Below are positions 8,776-17,337 of a stretch of DNA of 64,000 nt, one piece after another. The notes beneath the pieces are model-generated. The model saw only the letters and a list, made by a program, of their open reading frames with translations, was not told the DNA's origin and searched no databases. This DNA is from Phyllobacterium trifolii (GTDB lineage: Bacteria; Pseudomonadota; Alphaproteobacteria; Rhizobiales; Rhizobiaceae): contig NZ_JACHXN010000010.1 of NCBI RefSeq assembly GCF_014192095.1, positions 124,001 through 188,000 of the forward strand. Reading direction: 5' to 3'. Within the stretch, counting starts at the first letter, position 1, and each line of letters opens with the position of its first letter. Both the position numbers and the translations under genes were made by a program.

Positions 8776-9819
8776 ATGATCATCGATATTCACGGTCACT
8801 ACACCACGGAACCCCAGGCACTGCACCAGTTCAGGGACAAGCAGCTGGCCGGCCTCGCTGATCCCATGCGGCGCCCGACGAGCACGGATCTTGGCATCAC
8901 CGATGACATGCTGCGCCAGTCCGTCGAGCCGCAACTCAGGCTTCAACGCGAACGCGGCAGCGACCTGACGATCTTTTCGCCGCGCGCTGCGGGTATGGCC
9001 CACCATGTGGGAACCGAGGCTGTCAGCATGCAGTGGACCACACTTTCCAATGATTTGATCTACCGGATCTGCCAACTGCTCCCCGATAATTTCGCCGCCG
9101 TCGGTCAATTGCCGCAGCATCCCGGATCTCCCCCGAAGAACTGTATTCCGGAACTGGAGCGTCTCGTTAACGAGCTTGGATTCATCGGCGTCAATCTCAA
9201 TCCCGACCCGTCCGGCGGCTACTGGACGGATCCGCCGCTTACCGATCCTCAATGGTACCCGCTCTACGAAAAGCTCTGCGAACTCGACGTGCCGGCGATG
9301 ATCCACGTGACATCATCGTGCAACCCGAATTTCCATCACACAGGCGCGCACTACATCAACGGCGATACGACAGCCTTCATGCAGCTCATACAGGGCGATC
9401 TTTTCAAAGATTTTCCGACGCTGAAATTCGTCATACCGCACGGAGGCGGCGCAGTACCATTCCATTGGGGCCGATATCGCGGTCTTGCGCAGGAGATGAA
9501 GAAACCGCTGCTGGCCGATCACCTTTTGAAGAACGTCTTCTTCGACACGTGTGTCTACCACTATCCAGGCATCGAACTGATGGCCAAGGTCATCCCGGTC
9601 GACAACATATTATTCGCCTCGGAAATGCTGGGCGCGGTTAAAGGCATCGATCCGGAAACCGGCCATTACTATGACGACACCAAGCGCTATATCGACCAGC
9701 TTGCGACACTGGACGAGCCAAGCCGCTACAAGATTTTTGAAGGCAATGCACGGCGGGTCTATCCGCGCCTTGACGCGCAGCTGACGAAACGCGGGCATCC
9801 CGCCAAGCCGGCAAACTGA
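8776..9819 (+). CDS. ligJ: 4-oxalomesaconate hydratase (LigJ type, amidohydrolase fold)
   Basis: It adds water to 4-oxalomesaconate to give 4-carboxy-4-hydroxy-2-oxoadipate in the protocatechuate 4,5-cleavage and gallate routes. The 347 residues follow LigJ closely: D4-x-H6-x-H8 at the N-terminus, I-H177, P-H222-G-G-G and A-S-E283-M are the metal and catalytic positions, and long stretches such as N-P-D-P-S-G-G and H-W-G-R-x-R-G-L-A-Q-E-M-K-K-P-L-L are as I remember LigJ. This is a stronger match than to ACMSD or other amidohydrolases. The aldolase for its product is encoded at 11434. No ring-cleavage enzyme of the LigAB or gallate dioxygenase type is seen in the window. Confidence 0.88.
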   Translation: MIIDIHGHYTTEPQALHQFRDKQLAGLADPMRRPTSTDLGITDDMLRQSVEPQLRLQRERGSDLTIFSPRAAGMAHHVGTEAVSMQWTTLSNDLIYRICQLLPDNFAAVGQLPQHPGSPPKNCIPELERLVNELGFIGVNLNPDPSGGYWTDPPLTDPQWYPLYEKLCELDVPAMIHVTSSCNPNFHHTGAHYINGDTTAFMQLIQGDLFKDFPTLKFVIPHGGGAVPFHWGRYRGLAQEMKKPLLADHLLKNVFFDTCVYHYPGIELMAKVIPVDNILFASEMLGAVKGIDPETGHYYDDTKRYIDQLATLDEPSRYKIFEGNARRVYPRLDAQLTKRGHPAKPAN

Positions 9820-9835
9820 GATGAGGTCACTGCAC

Positions 9836-10132
9836 TCAGCAGCAGGACAGGTCATCGCCATTCGAGACGATGGCCTGCTTCATCCACGATGGCGGCAAGT
9901 CTTCCGGCGTGACCTCGCTGATGGGTTTGAACACCTTAAATGCGTGCCGGCTATCGCTCGTGGTCCAGAATGTCACGATGGTTTCGAGCGGCGGGCATCC
10001 GGGCAATCCGCAAGCGACCTCGATCACCGAGACTGTCATGTCGTCCGAAAGACTGAAACGCTCCGCCGTCCAGGTCTTTACGCGCCTGATAGCGGTAAGT
10101 CGTTCGCGGTCGGGAATAGCGGATTTGAGCAT
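9836..10132 (-). CDS. Small cysteine-containing conserved protein, function unknown
   Basis: It encodes 98 residues from the ATG at 10130-10132; an upstream ATG at 10177 would add 15 residues of low-complexity character. The protein has a central A-C-G-L-P-G-C-P-P-L-E-T motif and ends in S-C-C. This pattern is shared, as far as I recall, by small uncharacterised rhizobial proteins. The cysteines suggest metal or redox binding, which is inference. It is convergent to the hydratase gene and divergent from the alcohol dehydrogenase gene. It may not belong to the aromatic pathway. Confidence 0.6.
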   Translation of the reverse strand: MLKSAIPDRERLTAIRRVKTWTAERFSLSDDMTVSVIEVACGLPGCPPLETIVTFWTTSDSRHAFKVFKPISEVTPEDLPPSWMKQAIVSNGDDLSCC

Positions 10133-10285
10133 GGTTTCAACCTGAGGGCCGGCGCAAATGCTGCCGGTACCGGACATCTAAATAGGATGACAAACGCGAA
10201 TTTGTCAAAACTGAACGCAGAACCGCACCACTGACAGAACTTGCATGTTCGCCAGTCAGCGACGAGAACTTCCAGGGAGTTTGAA

Positions 10286-11395
10286 ATGACAGAACAAGTC
10301 TTAGCTGCTGTCCGCACCGGGCCAAGCCAGATGGAGATTCGCGAATATCCGATGCCCGATATTCCTGAAGACGCGGCGCTGCTGAAGATGGAAGTGGCGG
10401 GTATCTGCGGGACCGATGTCAAGCTGTTCAAAACGCCGCCCTCAAATGCTCCGACCATCATGGGCCACGAAAACATCGGCTATATCGCCAAGGCAGGCCG
10501 TGAATTCACCCGGCGCAAGGGCTTCAAGGAAGGCGACCTGGTTTTCGTCGAGCATTATGTCATGTGCGGCAAATGCAAATGGTGCCATCAAGGCCAATAC
10601 CGCCATTGCGAAAACACCGATTGGCGCAATAATCCGGACGGTATTCGCTATGGCTATACCAGTGCAGAACGCGCCCCGCATCTCTGGGGAGGCTTTGCGC
10701 AATACGTCTATCTGCCGTGGAATGCCGTGGTGCACCGCGTTCCGGCAGGCGTGACACCCGAACTTGCAGGCCTGGTAACACCCATGGCCAACGGTGTCGA
10801 ATGGTCACTTTTCGATTCCAATGTCGGCTACAATTCCACGGTGCTTATCCAGGGACCTGGTCAGCAAGGGCTTTCGCAGACCGTCATATGCAAGCAGGCG
10901 GGCGCTTCGCTCATCATCGTCACCGGAACCACCAAGGACGCGGCGCGCCTCGAAGTGGCAAAGTCGCTCGGAGCCGACTACGTCATCGACGTGCAGAAAG
11001 AGGACCCGCTTGCCCGCATCATGGAGATTACAGGCGGAAAGGGCGTTGATGTCTCACTGGATTGTACGGCGGGTGCAGGTACGATTCCGATCCTGCTCGG
11101 CATCGAGGCTCTGGTGCGTAAAGCCGGCACCATTCTCGTTCAGGGCGAACTGAAGGAATTTCCGAACTTTCCCCTCGAGAAGATGACCGTCAAGGCGATC
11201 ACACTCAAGAGTGCCCGAGGCCACAGCTATCAGGCCTGTGAACTTGCTCTCGAACAGATCGCCTCCAAACGCTTCGATCTCGAAAAGATCACGACCCACC
11301 GTTTCGGGTTGAAGGACGCGGCCCTCGCCATCCGGTCCGTCGGCGGACACGGCGTGCCGGATGTGATCCATGCATCATTGCTACCCTGGGAATAG
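10286..11395 (+). CDS. Zinc-dependent alcohol dehydrogenase (MDR superfamily)
   Basis: A 369-residue medium-chain dehydrogenase. The catalytic zinc ligands are in G-I-C-G-T-D near 38-42 and G-H-E-N near 62-65. The structural zinc cluster is M-C-G-K-C-K-W-C...H-C. The nucleotide fold starts at G-P-G-Q-Q-G-L-S near 193. The start at 10286 is preceded by AGGGAG; the reading frame extends further upstream without support. In a LigJ/LigK setting it could oxidise a ring-fission aldehyde such as 4-carboxy-2-hydroxymuconate semialdehyde, or a dihydrodiol or alcohol. The known enzyme for that semialdehyde (LigC) belongs to another family, so this is a guess. The aldolase follows 38 bases later. Confidence 0.85.
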   Translation: MTEQVLAAVRTGPSQMEIREYPMPDIPEDAALLKMEVAGICGTDVKLFKTPPSNAPTIMGHENIGYIAKAGREFTRRKGFKEGDLVFVEHYVMCGKCKWCHQGQYRHCENTDWRNNPDGIRYGYTSAERAPHLWGGFAQYVYLPWNAVVHRVPAGVTPELAGLVTPMANGVEWSLFDSNVGYNSTVLIQGPGQQGLSQTVICKQAGASLIIVTGTTKDAARLEVAKSLGADYVIDVQKEDPLARIMEITGGKGVDVSLDCTAGAGTIPILLGIEALVRKAGTILVQGELKEFPNFPLEKMTVKAITLKSARGHSYQACELALEQIASKRFDLEKITTHRFGLKDAALAIRSVGGHGVPDVIHASLLPWE

Positions 11396-11433
11396 CCTCG
11401 ATATTTAAGCAGAATCTGGAAAGGAACACCGCC

Positions 11434-12111
11434 ATGGCACATGGATTTCGAATTCTCGAACGAACACGCAGGGTGGACGAACAAACGGTCAGGCAGTTTC
11501 GCGAGCTGCCGGTGGCCAATGTCAGCGATGTCATGTCGCGGCTGACCGCGGGCGGACCGAATCTCCGCCCGTTGCACGCAGGCGGGCCTTTGGCGGGACC
11601 AGCTTTCACGGTAAAGACCCGGCCCGGCGACAATCTGATGATTCACAAGGCACTGCTGATGGCGAAGCCCGGCGACGTGATCGTCGTCGATGCCGGCGGA
11701 GAGTTGTCAAATGCGCTTGTCGGCGAGATGATGCTTTCGCACGCCATCCAGATCGGCGTTGCCGGCGTTGTGATAAATGGTGCCGTTCGTGATTACGGCT
11801 GGATCAAGAACAACAGCTTTCCGGTGTTTGCAGCAGGCATCACGCATCGCGGTCCCTACAAGGACGGTCCGGGCGAAATCAACGCGCCGATCTCGCTCGA
11901 TGGCATGGTCATCAATCCGGGCGATCTGATCATGGGCGATGATGACGGACTGCTCTGTGTTCCATATGAACTGACTGGCGAGATTTATCCGCTTGCCAAG
12001 GCAAAGCATGAAGCCGAATTAAAAACGGTTGCCAATACGCTCGCGGGCAAGCTCGATCCCAAACTTTGGGTCGATGAAAGCCTGAAGCGGCTCGGTTGCG
12101 AAGGAGTTTGA
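11434..12111 (+). CDS. ligK: 4-carboxy-4-hydroxy-2-oxoadipate aldolase-like protein (LigK/RraA family)
   Basis: A 225-residue RraA-fold protein. R119-D120, in N-G-A-V-R-D, and G97-E98 upstream match the class II pyruvate aldolase active site that holds the divalent metal. The enzyme splits 4-carboxy-4-hydroxy-2-oxoadipate into pyruvate and oxaloacetate, and members also decarboxylate oxaloacetate. RraA itself, the RNase E inhibitor, shares the fold but would not be expected here. The LigJ-type hydratase one gene upstream makes exactly this substrate, which strengthens the call. The next gene starts 3 bases after its stop codon, so translation is probably coupled. Confidence 0.82.
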   Translation: MAHGFRILERTRRVDEQTVRQFRELPVANVSDVMSRLTAGGPNLRPLHAGGPLAGPAFTVKTRPGDNLMIHKALLMAKPGDVIVVDAGGELSNALVGEMMLSHAIQIGVAGVVINGAVRDYGWIKNNSFPVFAAGITHRGPYKDGPGEINAPISLDGMVINPGDLIMGDDDGLLCVPYELTGEIYPLAKAKHEAELKTVANTLAGKLDPKLWVDESLKRLGCEGV

Positions 12112-12113
12112 AA

Positions 12114-12968
12114 ATGGCGACGGCCACTATCGACGGAGTATCGACGCGCTACGAAGTTGTTGGCTCGGGTGAGCCTTTGCTGATGTATTCGCCGGGCGGC
12201 TTCGACGCAACGATCGAAAAGTGGTCCACCCAGGGCATTTATGCGCAGATCAAGTTTCTGGATCAGCTTTCCAAGAAGTACAGTTGTATTGTCTTTGACC
12301 GCCGGGAAACAGGCCAATCGGGCGGGCGCGTCGAGCGGGTGACCTGGGCGCATTATGTCGAACAGGGCAAGGGCTTGCTTGACCATCTCGGCATCGACAA
12401 GGCCCATCTGATGGGCGGGTGCATGGGCTGCAGCGCCGTTTCCGCCTTCGGTGCAACCTATCCCGAAAAGACGCTGAGCATGATCCTGTTCTGGCCAGTT
12501 GGCGGGGCGAGATATCGCATGACCGGTCACCAGCGGTTTGCCGAACACCTTGCTTTCGTCAACCAGAACGGGCTCGAGGCTGTCGTCAGCCTGGCGAAGG
12601 AAAGCAACAAGGCTTTCGGCGCAGATCCGAGAGGCGGCCCCTGGGTGTCGGTCATCCGCAATTTTCCCGATTTTGCGGCCGAATATCCGCGGCTCAACCT
12701 CGACCATTACAAGGCTATCGTAGCCGGGATGGTACGAACGTTGCTCGATCGCGATACGTCTCCCGGCGCCGAACCTGAAGATCTGCTGTGTCTCGATATT
12801 CCGACGTTGATCATTCCCGGCGCCGACGCTTCGCATGCAACTTCCGCTGCGCGCTATCTGCAGGAATGTATTCCAAACTCAGACTATTGGGATATGCCGG
12901 TCCCGGAGCAGAGTGCAGCGAACTGCAATGCCAAGGTGCTCGATTTTCTGCAGGCGATTCTCAGGTAA
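12114..12968 (+). CDS. Alpha/beta hydrolase with cysteine at the nucleophile position
   Basis: This is a 284-residue alpha/beta hydrolase. The start at 12114 follows AAGGAG at the end of the aldolase gene. The oxyanion region P-G-G-F is near 27-30 and D62-R-R-E-T-G-Q-S-G matches the family. The nucleophile elbow reads G-G-C103-M-G instead of G-x-S-x-G, as in dienelactone hydrolase, where cysteine is the nucleophile. The acid is probably the aspartate in G-A-D-A-S-H. I see no histidine at the usual C-terminal position. It may open a lactone or cleave a C-C bond in the same pathway, or be a binding protein. It is convergent with the LysR gene downstream. Confidence 0.78.
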   Translation: MATATIDGVSTRYEVVGSGEPLLMYSPGGFDATIEKWSTQGIYAQIKFLDQLSKKYSCIVFDRRETGQSGGRVERVTWAHYVEQGKGLLDHLGIDKAHLMGGCMGCSAVSAFGATYPEKTLSMILFWPVGGARYRMTGHQRFAEHLAFVNQNGLEAVVSLAKESNKAFGADPRGGPWVSVIRNFPDFAAEYPRLNLDHYKAIVAGMVRTLLDRDTSPGAEPEDLLCLDIPTLIIPGADASHATSAARYLQECIPNSDYWDMPVPEQSAANCNAKVLDFLQAILR

Positions 12969-12980
12969 AATTGATGCCGT

Positions 12981-13916
12981 TCAGGCGGGCACCTTTGCCG
13001 GGTCGCTAAAATTCGGCAGAAACGTTTCACCGCGCGTGGCAAGAAACGCCTGAAAAGCCGCCATGACAGGCGTGACTGCGCGGTCGCTGCGGCTGATCGC
13101 GAACCATTGACGGCGAATTGGCAGTCCAACAACATCGAGAACGGCGAGCTGGCCCGCCTGAACCTCGGCGGCAATGCTTTGCATCGACAGGAAGGCAATG
13201 CCGAGCTCCGCCATGACGGCCTGCTTGATGTCCTCGACAGTTTCCATCTCCGTGCTCGGGCCATCAAGCCGGCCGGGGATATCCTTCAGGAAACGCTCGA
13301 AAAACGTTCTGGTGCCGGACCCCCTCCCCCGGTGCAGGAAATGTTCGTTGGCAATCTCTGCTTTGGTGATATCGCGCTTGCCTGCCAAGGCATGACCGGG
13401 CGCGCTGACAACGACCAGTGAGTGCTCGCCGAATACGGTGGCACGAACCGATATATCCCGCGGCGGACGTCCAAGCAGAGCGATATCGACGGCGCGATCC
13501 TTTAGCCGGGCAATCGTCTCGTCCCGGCGATCGATGATCAGTTCAAGATGTACATCGGGATATTCTTTGGAGAAGGCTGCAAACAATGGCGCCGCAAAAT
13601 ATCTGACCGTGGATACTGCCCCAACCGTGATATGCCCGCGCTTCACGCGGCGAAAGGCGTTGACATCGTCATCGAGTCGCTGCAAACGCTCATCGATCTC
13701 TTTCGCCGCCTCAAGGAAAACTTTTCCGGCTTCAGTCGGAAACATGCCGTGCGGCGTGCGCTCGAAAAGCGTCACACCTGCATCTTCTTCCAGCTGTTTC
13801 AGTTGTAATGTGATAGCCGGTGCAGTCAGCCCCAGGGCCTTCGCCGCATCTACAATCTTTCGATGAGTCTCGATCGCCAGCAGCGACTGGAGCTTTCGAA
13901 AGGTGACGTTTTTCAT
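12981..13916 (-). CDS. LysR-family transcriptional regulator
   Basis: A 311-residue regulator with an N-terminal winged helix-turn-helix (about 5-65, with A-A-K-A-L-G-L-T-A-P-A-I-T-L-Q-L-K-Q-L-E-E as recognition helix region) and a periplasmic-binding-like effector domain from about 90. It resembles the CbbR branch. It is encoded convergent to the hydratase-to-hydrolase run and may control it, because aromatic pathways commonly use LysR activators. The ligand is unknown. No clear T-N11-A box was identified next to it. Confidence 0.88.
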   Translation of the reverse strand: MKNVTFRKLQSLLAIETHRKIVDAAKALGLTAPAITLQLKQLEEDAGVTLFERTPHGMFPTEAGKVFLEAAKEIDERLQRLDDDVNAFRRVKRGHITVGAVSTVRYFAAPLFAAFSKEYPDVHLELIIDRRDETIARLKDRAVDIALLGRPPRDISVRATVFGEHSLVVVSAPGHALAGKRDITKAEIANEHFLHRGRGSGTRTFFERFLKDIPGRLDGPSTEMETVEDIKQAVMAELGIAFLSMQSIAAEVQAGQLAVLDVVGLPIRRQWFAISRSDRAVTPVMAAFQAFLATRGETFLPNFSDPAKVPA

Positions 13917-13996
13917 TCAGCCACAATAAAAAAACTTAATGGCTGAGTAAAGGGATTTGACCGTCAAGCCTCGAAAATCCGGTACGAAATCAGCTT

Positions 13997-14200
13997 CTAG
14001 CTACGCTTGAACACATCCTTGAGCGACGCCGGGTCAATACCCAAGGTCTGCAATGCCGAGGCCGGCGGCGTGCGCCTGTTTTCAATGGCCAATGCACACT
14101 CTTTTGCGGCGCTGAGGCAATTCGCTATTTCGGCGATGCTTGAAAGAACGGTGCGGAACCAACTCGTTCCAGCATTGCGGTCTTCGGTAAGTATAGTCAC
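13997..14200 (-). CDS. Small hypothetical protein, rhizobial type
   Basis: Likely starts at the GTG at 14198-14200, which has AGGAAGG seven bases upstream, giving 67 residues; the frame stays open further upstream without a ribosome site. It has an amphipathic middle and a C-terminal segment E-N-R-R-T-P-P-A-S-A-L-Q-T-L-G-I-D-P. This recalls the D-x-x-L-x-D-I-G-L ending of DUF1127-like small proteins, although I would not assign it firmly. It lies alone between two LysR genes on the same strand. No function can be given. Confidence 0.45.
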   Translation of the reverse strand: MTILTEDRNAGTSWFRTVLSSIAEIANCLSAAKECALAIENRRTPPASALQTLGIDPASLKDVFKRS

Positions 14201-14331
14201 GACACGTCCTTCCTGGCATTGTGCACCGCAATATAAATCAGGTGGACGACGCCGGAAACAACGCTTTGGCAAGGCTGGTATATCGATTTTGCATAGCAGA
14301 TGAACGGCTGCGATTGCCTATGCGATCGCCT

Positions 14332-15282
14332 TCAATGGTCTGCTTCTATTTGCGGCGGTTGCGAGCGGTCAATCGGGTGCGCGTACGGCCCAATTGTAGC
14401 GGCGAGCCTGTCGATCATTCCATCAACAAATGCGATGAATGCAGTGTCGTCGCTCAACCCCTTGTGGGCCGCGTGAGCCAGATAGAGTGTCAACCTTACC
14501 GACGGCCGTTCGATACGCCGGGCAATCAATGCTCCCGATTGAATTTCTTCCGACACAATACCGAACGGCATGATGCTTTCTGCAAGACCATGAAGGATCA
14601 GCGCCTTGATTGCTTCCATCGATTGGACCTGATAGGTCACGTTTACATCCAGCGACAAGCGGGAGGCCGTCTTATGAATACGGCGCCAGATAATATCCCG
14701 GCTGGACACAAGGGCCAGATCGCCTGCAACCGCCTGCTTGAACGATATTCCACCCTCGGCGGGATCTCCTCCCGGTACCGCAATATGCAGCAAGTCTTCC
14801 TTCATCAGGGCAAGACGCCTGAGACCGGGATTCTCCTCGATGTCATAGGCGAGAACGTAGTCGAGTTCGCCGCGCTCCAGCGCGTCGGTCAGGACAAAAC
14901 TCAACTCCTCCACCACATGCAACGCGATTCCGGGCAGTTGCTGTTTTGCGGCCACCACCAGTTCGGTTCCAATCAGCTTCAGGATGCTTGGCGTAGCACC
15001 AAGCCTGATGCGCGCACGCTCGCCCGCCAGTGAAATCAGGTCGCGGCGCGTGTCCTCGATCCGCTGCAGAATTTCATGCGCGCGTTCGTAAAGCAAAAGT
15101 CCCGCGGGTGTCGCGCTGACACCCCGCGAATGGCGGTCGAGCAATTGAACATGAAGCGATTCCTCGAGATTGCGTATCTGTATCCCGAGAGCGGTCTGCG
15201 CCAGATTCAACTGTTCCGCCGCCTTCGTAATGTTGCCTACGTCAACGACCTTTATGAAGTATATCAGCTGACGAGGTTTCAT
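14332..15282 (-). CDS. LysR-family transcriptional regulator, Nac/Cbl-like branch
   Basis: A 316-residue regulator with the helix-turn-helix in residues 1-60 (M-K-P-R-Q-L-I-Y-F start, then I-T-K-A-A-E-Q-L-N-L-A-Q-T-A-L-G-I-Q-I-R-N-L-E) and a standard effector domain. The N-terminus resembles the Nac group, in which members control nitrogen or aromatic acid genes. It is the last gene of the minus-strand run oxygenase-unknown-IclR-reductase-LysR and starts 37 bases after the reductase stop. Co-transcription with the oxygenase components makes a role in the same pathway likely. Confidence 0.87.
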   Translation of the reverse strand: MKPRQLIYFIKVVDVGNITKAAEQLNLAQTALGIQIRNLEESLHVQLLDRHSRGVSATPAGLLLYERAHEILQRIEDTRRDLISLAGERARIRLGATPSILKLIGTELVVAAKQQLPGIALHVVEELSFVLTDALERGELDYVLAYDIEENPGLRRLALMKEDLLHIAVPGGDPAEGGISFKQAVAGDLALVSSRDIIWRRIHKTASRLSLDVNVTYQVQSMEAIKALILHGLAESIMPFGIVSEEIQSGALIARRIERPSVRLTLYLAHAAHKGLSDDTAFIAFVDGMIDRLAATIGPYAHPIDRSQPPQIEADH

Positions 15283-15318
15283 TGCGGCTTTCAGCGGCTG
15301 TCGGTTGCAGCCAAATGA

Positions 15319-16344
15319 TCAATAGAACTGGTCAAAATGCACTTGGGTTGAGTCGACACCAAGATCGACCAGCATTTTCTGTATTGCTTGTCCCATTGCG
15401 GGGGGACCTGCAAAATAGATCTCGCACGAAGGAAGCCGTGCGGCGAAAAGACTATGAGCGACTTCATGGACATAGCCTCTGTAACCATCCCAGCCATCAT
15501 CGGCTTCAGGCATGCCGGAAACGACCGGATGGTAGTGAATATTTGTACCAAATCCCGGTAGCATTTGCAGCATTTCCTTGCCGCAAATATCCTGCGCCGT
15601 GCGACCGCCGAAGACGAAGTCTATGCGTCTTCCGGCAAGGCTCGGTGCAACAGCCGCCGCGCGCGTGATCGACACCATCGGTGAAAGCCCCGAACCGCCG
15701 GCAATACAAACGATATCCCTCGGCGAGTTCTCGCGAAGATATGCCATGCCATAGGGGCCATCGAGCTCGATACGATCCCCAACGCGCAGTTGCGAGAACA
15801 AGTATCCTGTTGCCTCGCCGCCCGGCACACGGCGTATCTGAAAGTGCCATTCCCCGTCATCATTGCTGGTATTCGCCATTGAATAGGCGCGACCACCCGG
15901 TATTCCGGGCAGATGCAGCAAGGCATATTGACCTGAAAGGAAACGGCTCGTTGCCTCCGACCGGAAGCGAAACTCCCGGATGTCATGCGTGATGTCAGAC
16001 GTTGCAACCAAGGTCGCAGCCTGGCGTTGCGGCCTGAAAAGGCTCTCATACTGCGGCATCAGCCGCAGCTTGACGGCGCAATCGGACAAGGGGCTGGCCT
16101 GGCAGCCCAGTCGGCGGCCGCGCGCGCGATCCCGTTCGCTCAAGCCCGGCGGATCCGCACGCAATTCTTCGATTTCACCTTCAAGGAGATCGAAGCGGCA
16201 ATTACCGCATGACCCGACATTGCACTCATATGGAAAACCCAGGCCTGCCCGGAGTGCCGATCGCATGATCGTGTCGCCTTCGTCGCACTCCCAGCGGAGG
16301 TCGCTTCCATTCAGCGTGATGACTGCCATGCGTGGGCTTCCCAT
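15319..16344 (-). CDS. Rieske oxygenase reductase: plant-type 2Fe-2S ferredoxin fused to FAD/NAD domain
   Basis: It passes electrons from NADH through FAD and a 2Fe-2S centre to an oxygenase. In the 341 residues the N-terminal ferredoxin domain has C41, C46, C49 and C81 as cluster ligands. The ferredoxin-reductase part has R-A-Y-S-M-A-N near 190 for FAD and G-G-S-G-L-S-P near 250 for NAD. The C-terminus D-Q-F-Y resembles naphthalene/salicylate-type reductases, which also use a separate Rieske ferredoxin, as found here at 19389. An in-frame ATG at 16329 with GGGAAG before it is an alternative start. It begins 7 bases after the IclR stop codon. Confidence 0.9.
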   Translation of the reverse strand: MGSPRMAVITLNGSDLRWECDEGDTIMRSALRAGLGFPYECNVGSCGNCRFDLLEGEIEELRADPPGLSERDRARGRRLGCQASPLSDCAVKLRLMPQYESLFRPQRQAATLVATSDITHDIREFRFRSEATSRFLSGQYALLHLPGIPGGRAYSMANTSNDDGEWHFQIRRVPGGEATGYLFSQLRVGDRIELDGPYGMAYLRENSPRDIVCIAGGSGLSPMVSITRAAAVAPSLAGRRIDFVFGGRTAQDICGKEMLQMLPGFGTNIHYHPVVSGMPEADDGWDGYRGYVHEVAHSLFAARLPSCEIYFAGPPAMGQAIQKMLVDLGVDSTQVHFDQFY

Positions 16345-16350
16345 TTCTGC

Positions 16351-17214
16351 CTATCGATGCCTTGCCGAGTATCCGAGACGCGCCGATATCGCTGCAACGG
16401 TTTCCAAAAGTGGTGGTGCAAACCCTTCGAGCGCCTCGATCGACAATCTCTGCAAGGGTCCGCCAATCCCGACAGCAGCGACGACCACACCATTTGAATC
16501 CCGGACCGGTGCAGCGATGACCCGGATCCCCGGTTCGCTTTCCTCGTCTTCAATGGCATAACCGCGCTCACGGACTTCGGCGAATATCTTCCGTATCTGC
16601 TTGGGATCGACCGGCGTACGCGGCGTACGGCGGGCGAGCGGTCCTGCCAGAACGTGTTCGATCGTCTCTTCCGGGGCGAATGCAAAGATAGCGCGACCGA
16701 CTGCCGTGCAATGTGCGGGGCGGCGGACGCCGAGATCCGATTTTATCGACAATGCCTGCGGGCTTTCCAAATCATAGACATGCATGATTTCGATGTCTGT
16801 CGGGATGCCGAGGATGATGGTTTCGCCGGTGTGTTTGCGCAGGTCGAAAAGAAACGGGCGCGCTTCATTGGAAACATTCATACGCCGGCGTACAAGCGTC
16901 CCAAGACCGAATAACCCGACCCCGAGTTTGTAGCGCTCGGTTTCCGGGTTTTGCTCCAGCAGCCCTTCCGAAACCAATGTCACGGCAAGGCGATGAACGG
17001 TGCTCTTTGCCACCTTCAGCTTCAATGCCAATGCGCTGACGCCGATCTCCACCTCGTCTTCTGAAAAGGCTTTCAGCAACCGTATTGCCGTCGTGACGGA
17101 CGACAGCCGATTGCGCTTGGACGATGGCGTTTTCTTTGAACTGGACGTGTCTTTGGAAGGTGGGTTCATGGGTTCACTGTTCCGTTTGATCGCGTGGACA
17201 ACAGTGCCGTTCAT
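16351..17214 (-). CDS. IclR-family transcriptional regulator
   Basis: A 287-residue regulator with a winged helix at about residues 35-95 (V-S-A-L-A-L-K-L-K-V-A-K-S-T-V-H-R-L) and the IclR effector domain from about 100 to the end (A-H-C-T-A-V-G-R-A-I and G-I-R-V-I-A-A-P-V-R-D). The start at 17214 has GAGGG seven bases upstream; an ATG 11 codons further up lacks a site. It lies inside the oxygenase operon and is the best candidate for binding the GTTC-N9-GAAC operators at 7827, 19298 and 25240, because IclR members of aromatic pathways bind short inverted repeats of this kind. Confidence 0.9.
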   Translation of the reverse strand: MNGTVVHAIKRNSEPMNPPSKDTSSSKKTPSSKRNRLSSVTTAIRLLKAFSEDEVEIGVSALALKLKVAKSTVHRLAVTLVSEGLLEQNPETERYKLGVGLFGLGTLVRRRMNVSNEARPFLFDLRKHTGETIILGIPTDIEIMHVYDLESPQALSIKSDLGVRRPAHCTAVGRAIFAFAPEETIEHVLAGPLARRTPRTPVDPKQIRKIFAEVRERGYAIEDEESEPGIRVIAAPVRDSNGVVVAAVGIGGPLQRLSIEALEGFAPPLLETVAAISARLGYSARHR

Positions 17215-17337
17215 AACACAGCCCTCGCAATTTCCCAGACCACCCATTCGATAGCCATTCCGAGACCAGAATTCCTTTGAAACCCACCACCCCCGGTCAT
17301 GCTAGTGCCAATATCTCCGTCCCTTGGCAGCAGCATC

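Noticed and set aside
10241-10285. Inverted GTTC/GAAC half-sites before the zinc dehydrogenase gene as a fourth operator copy
   Set aside because: The half-sites are 15 bases apart rather than 9 and lack the central ATA, so they do not match the three-copy pattern.
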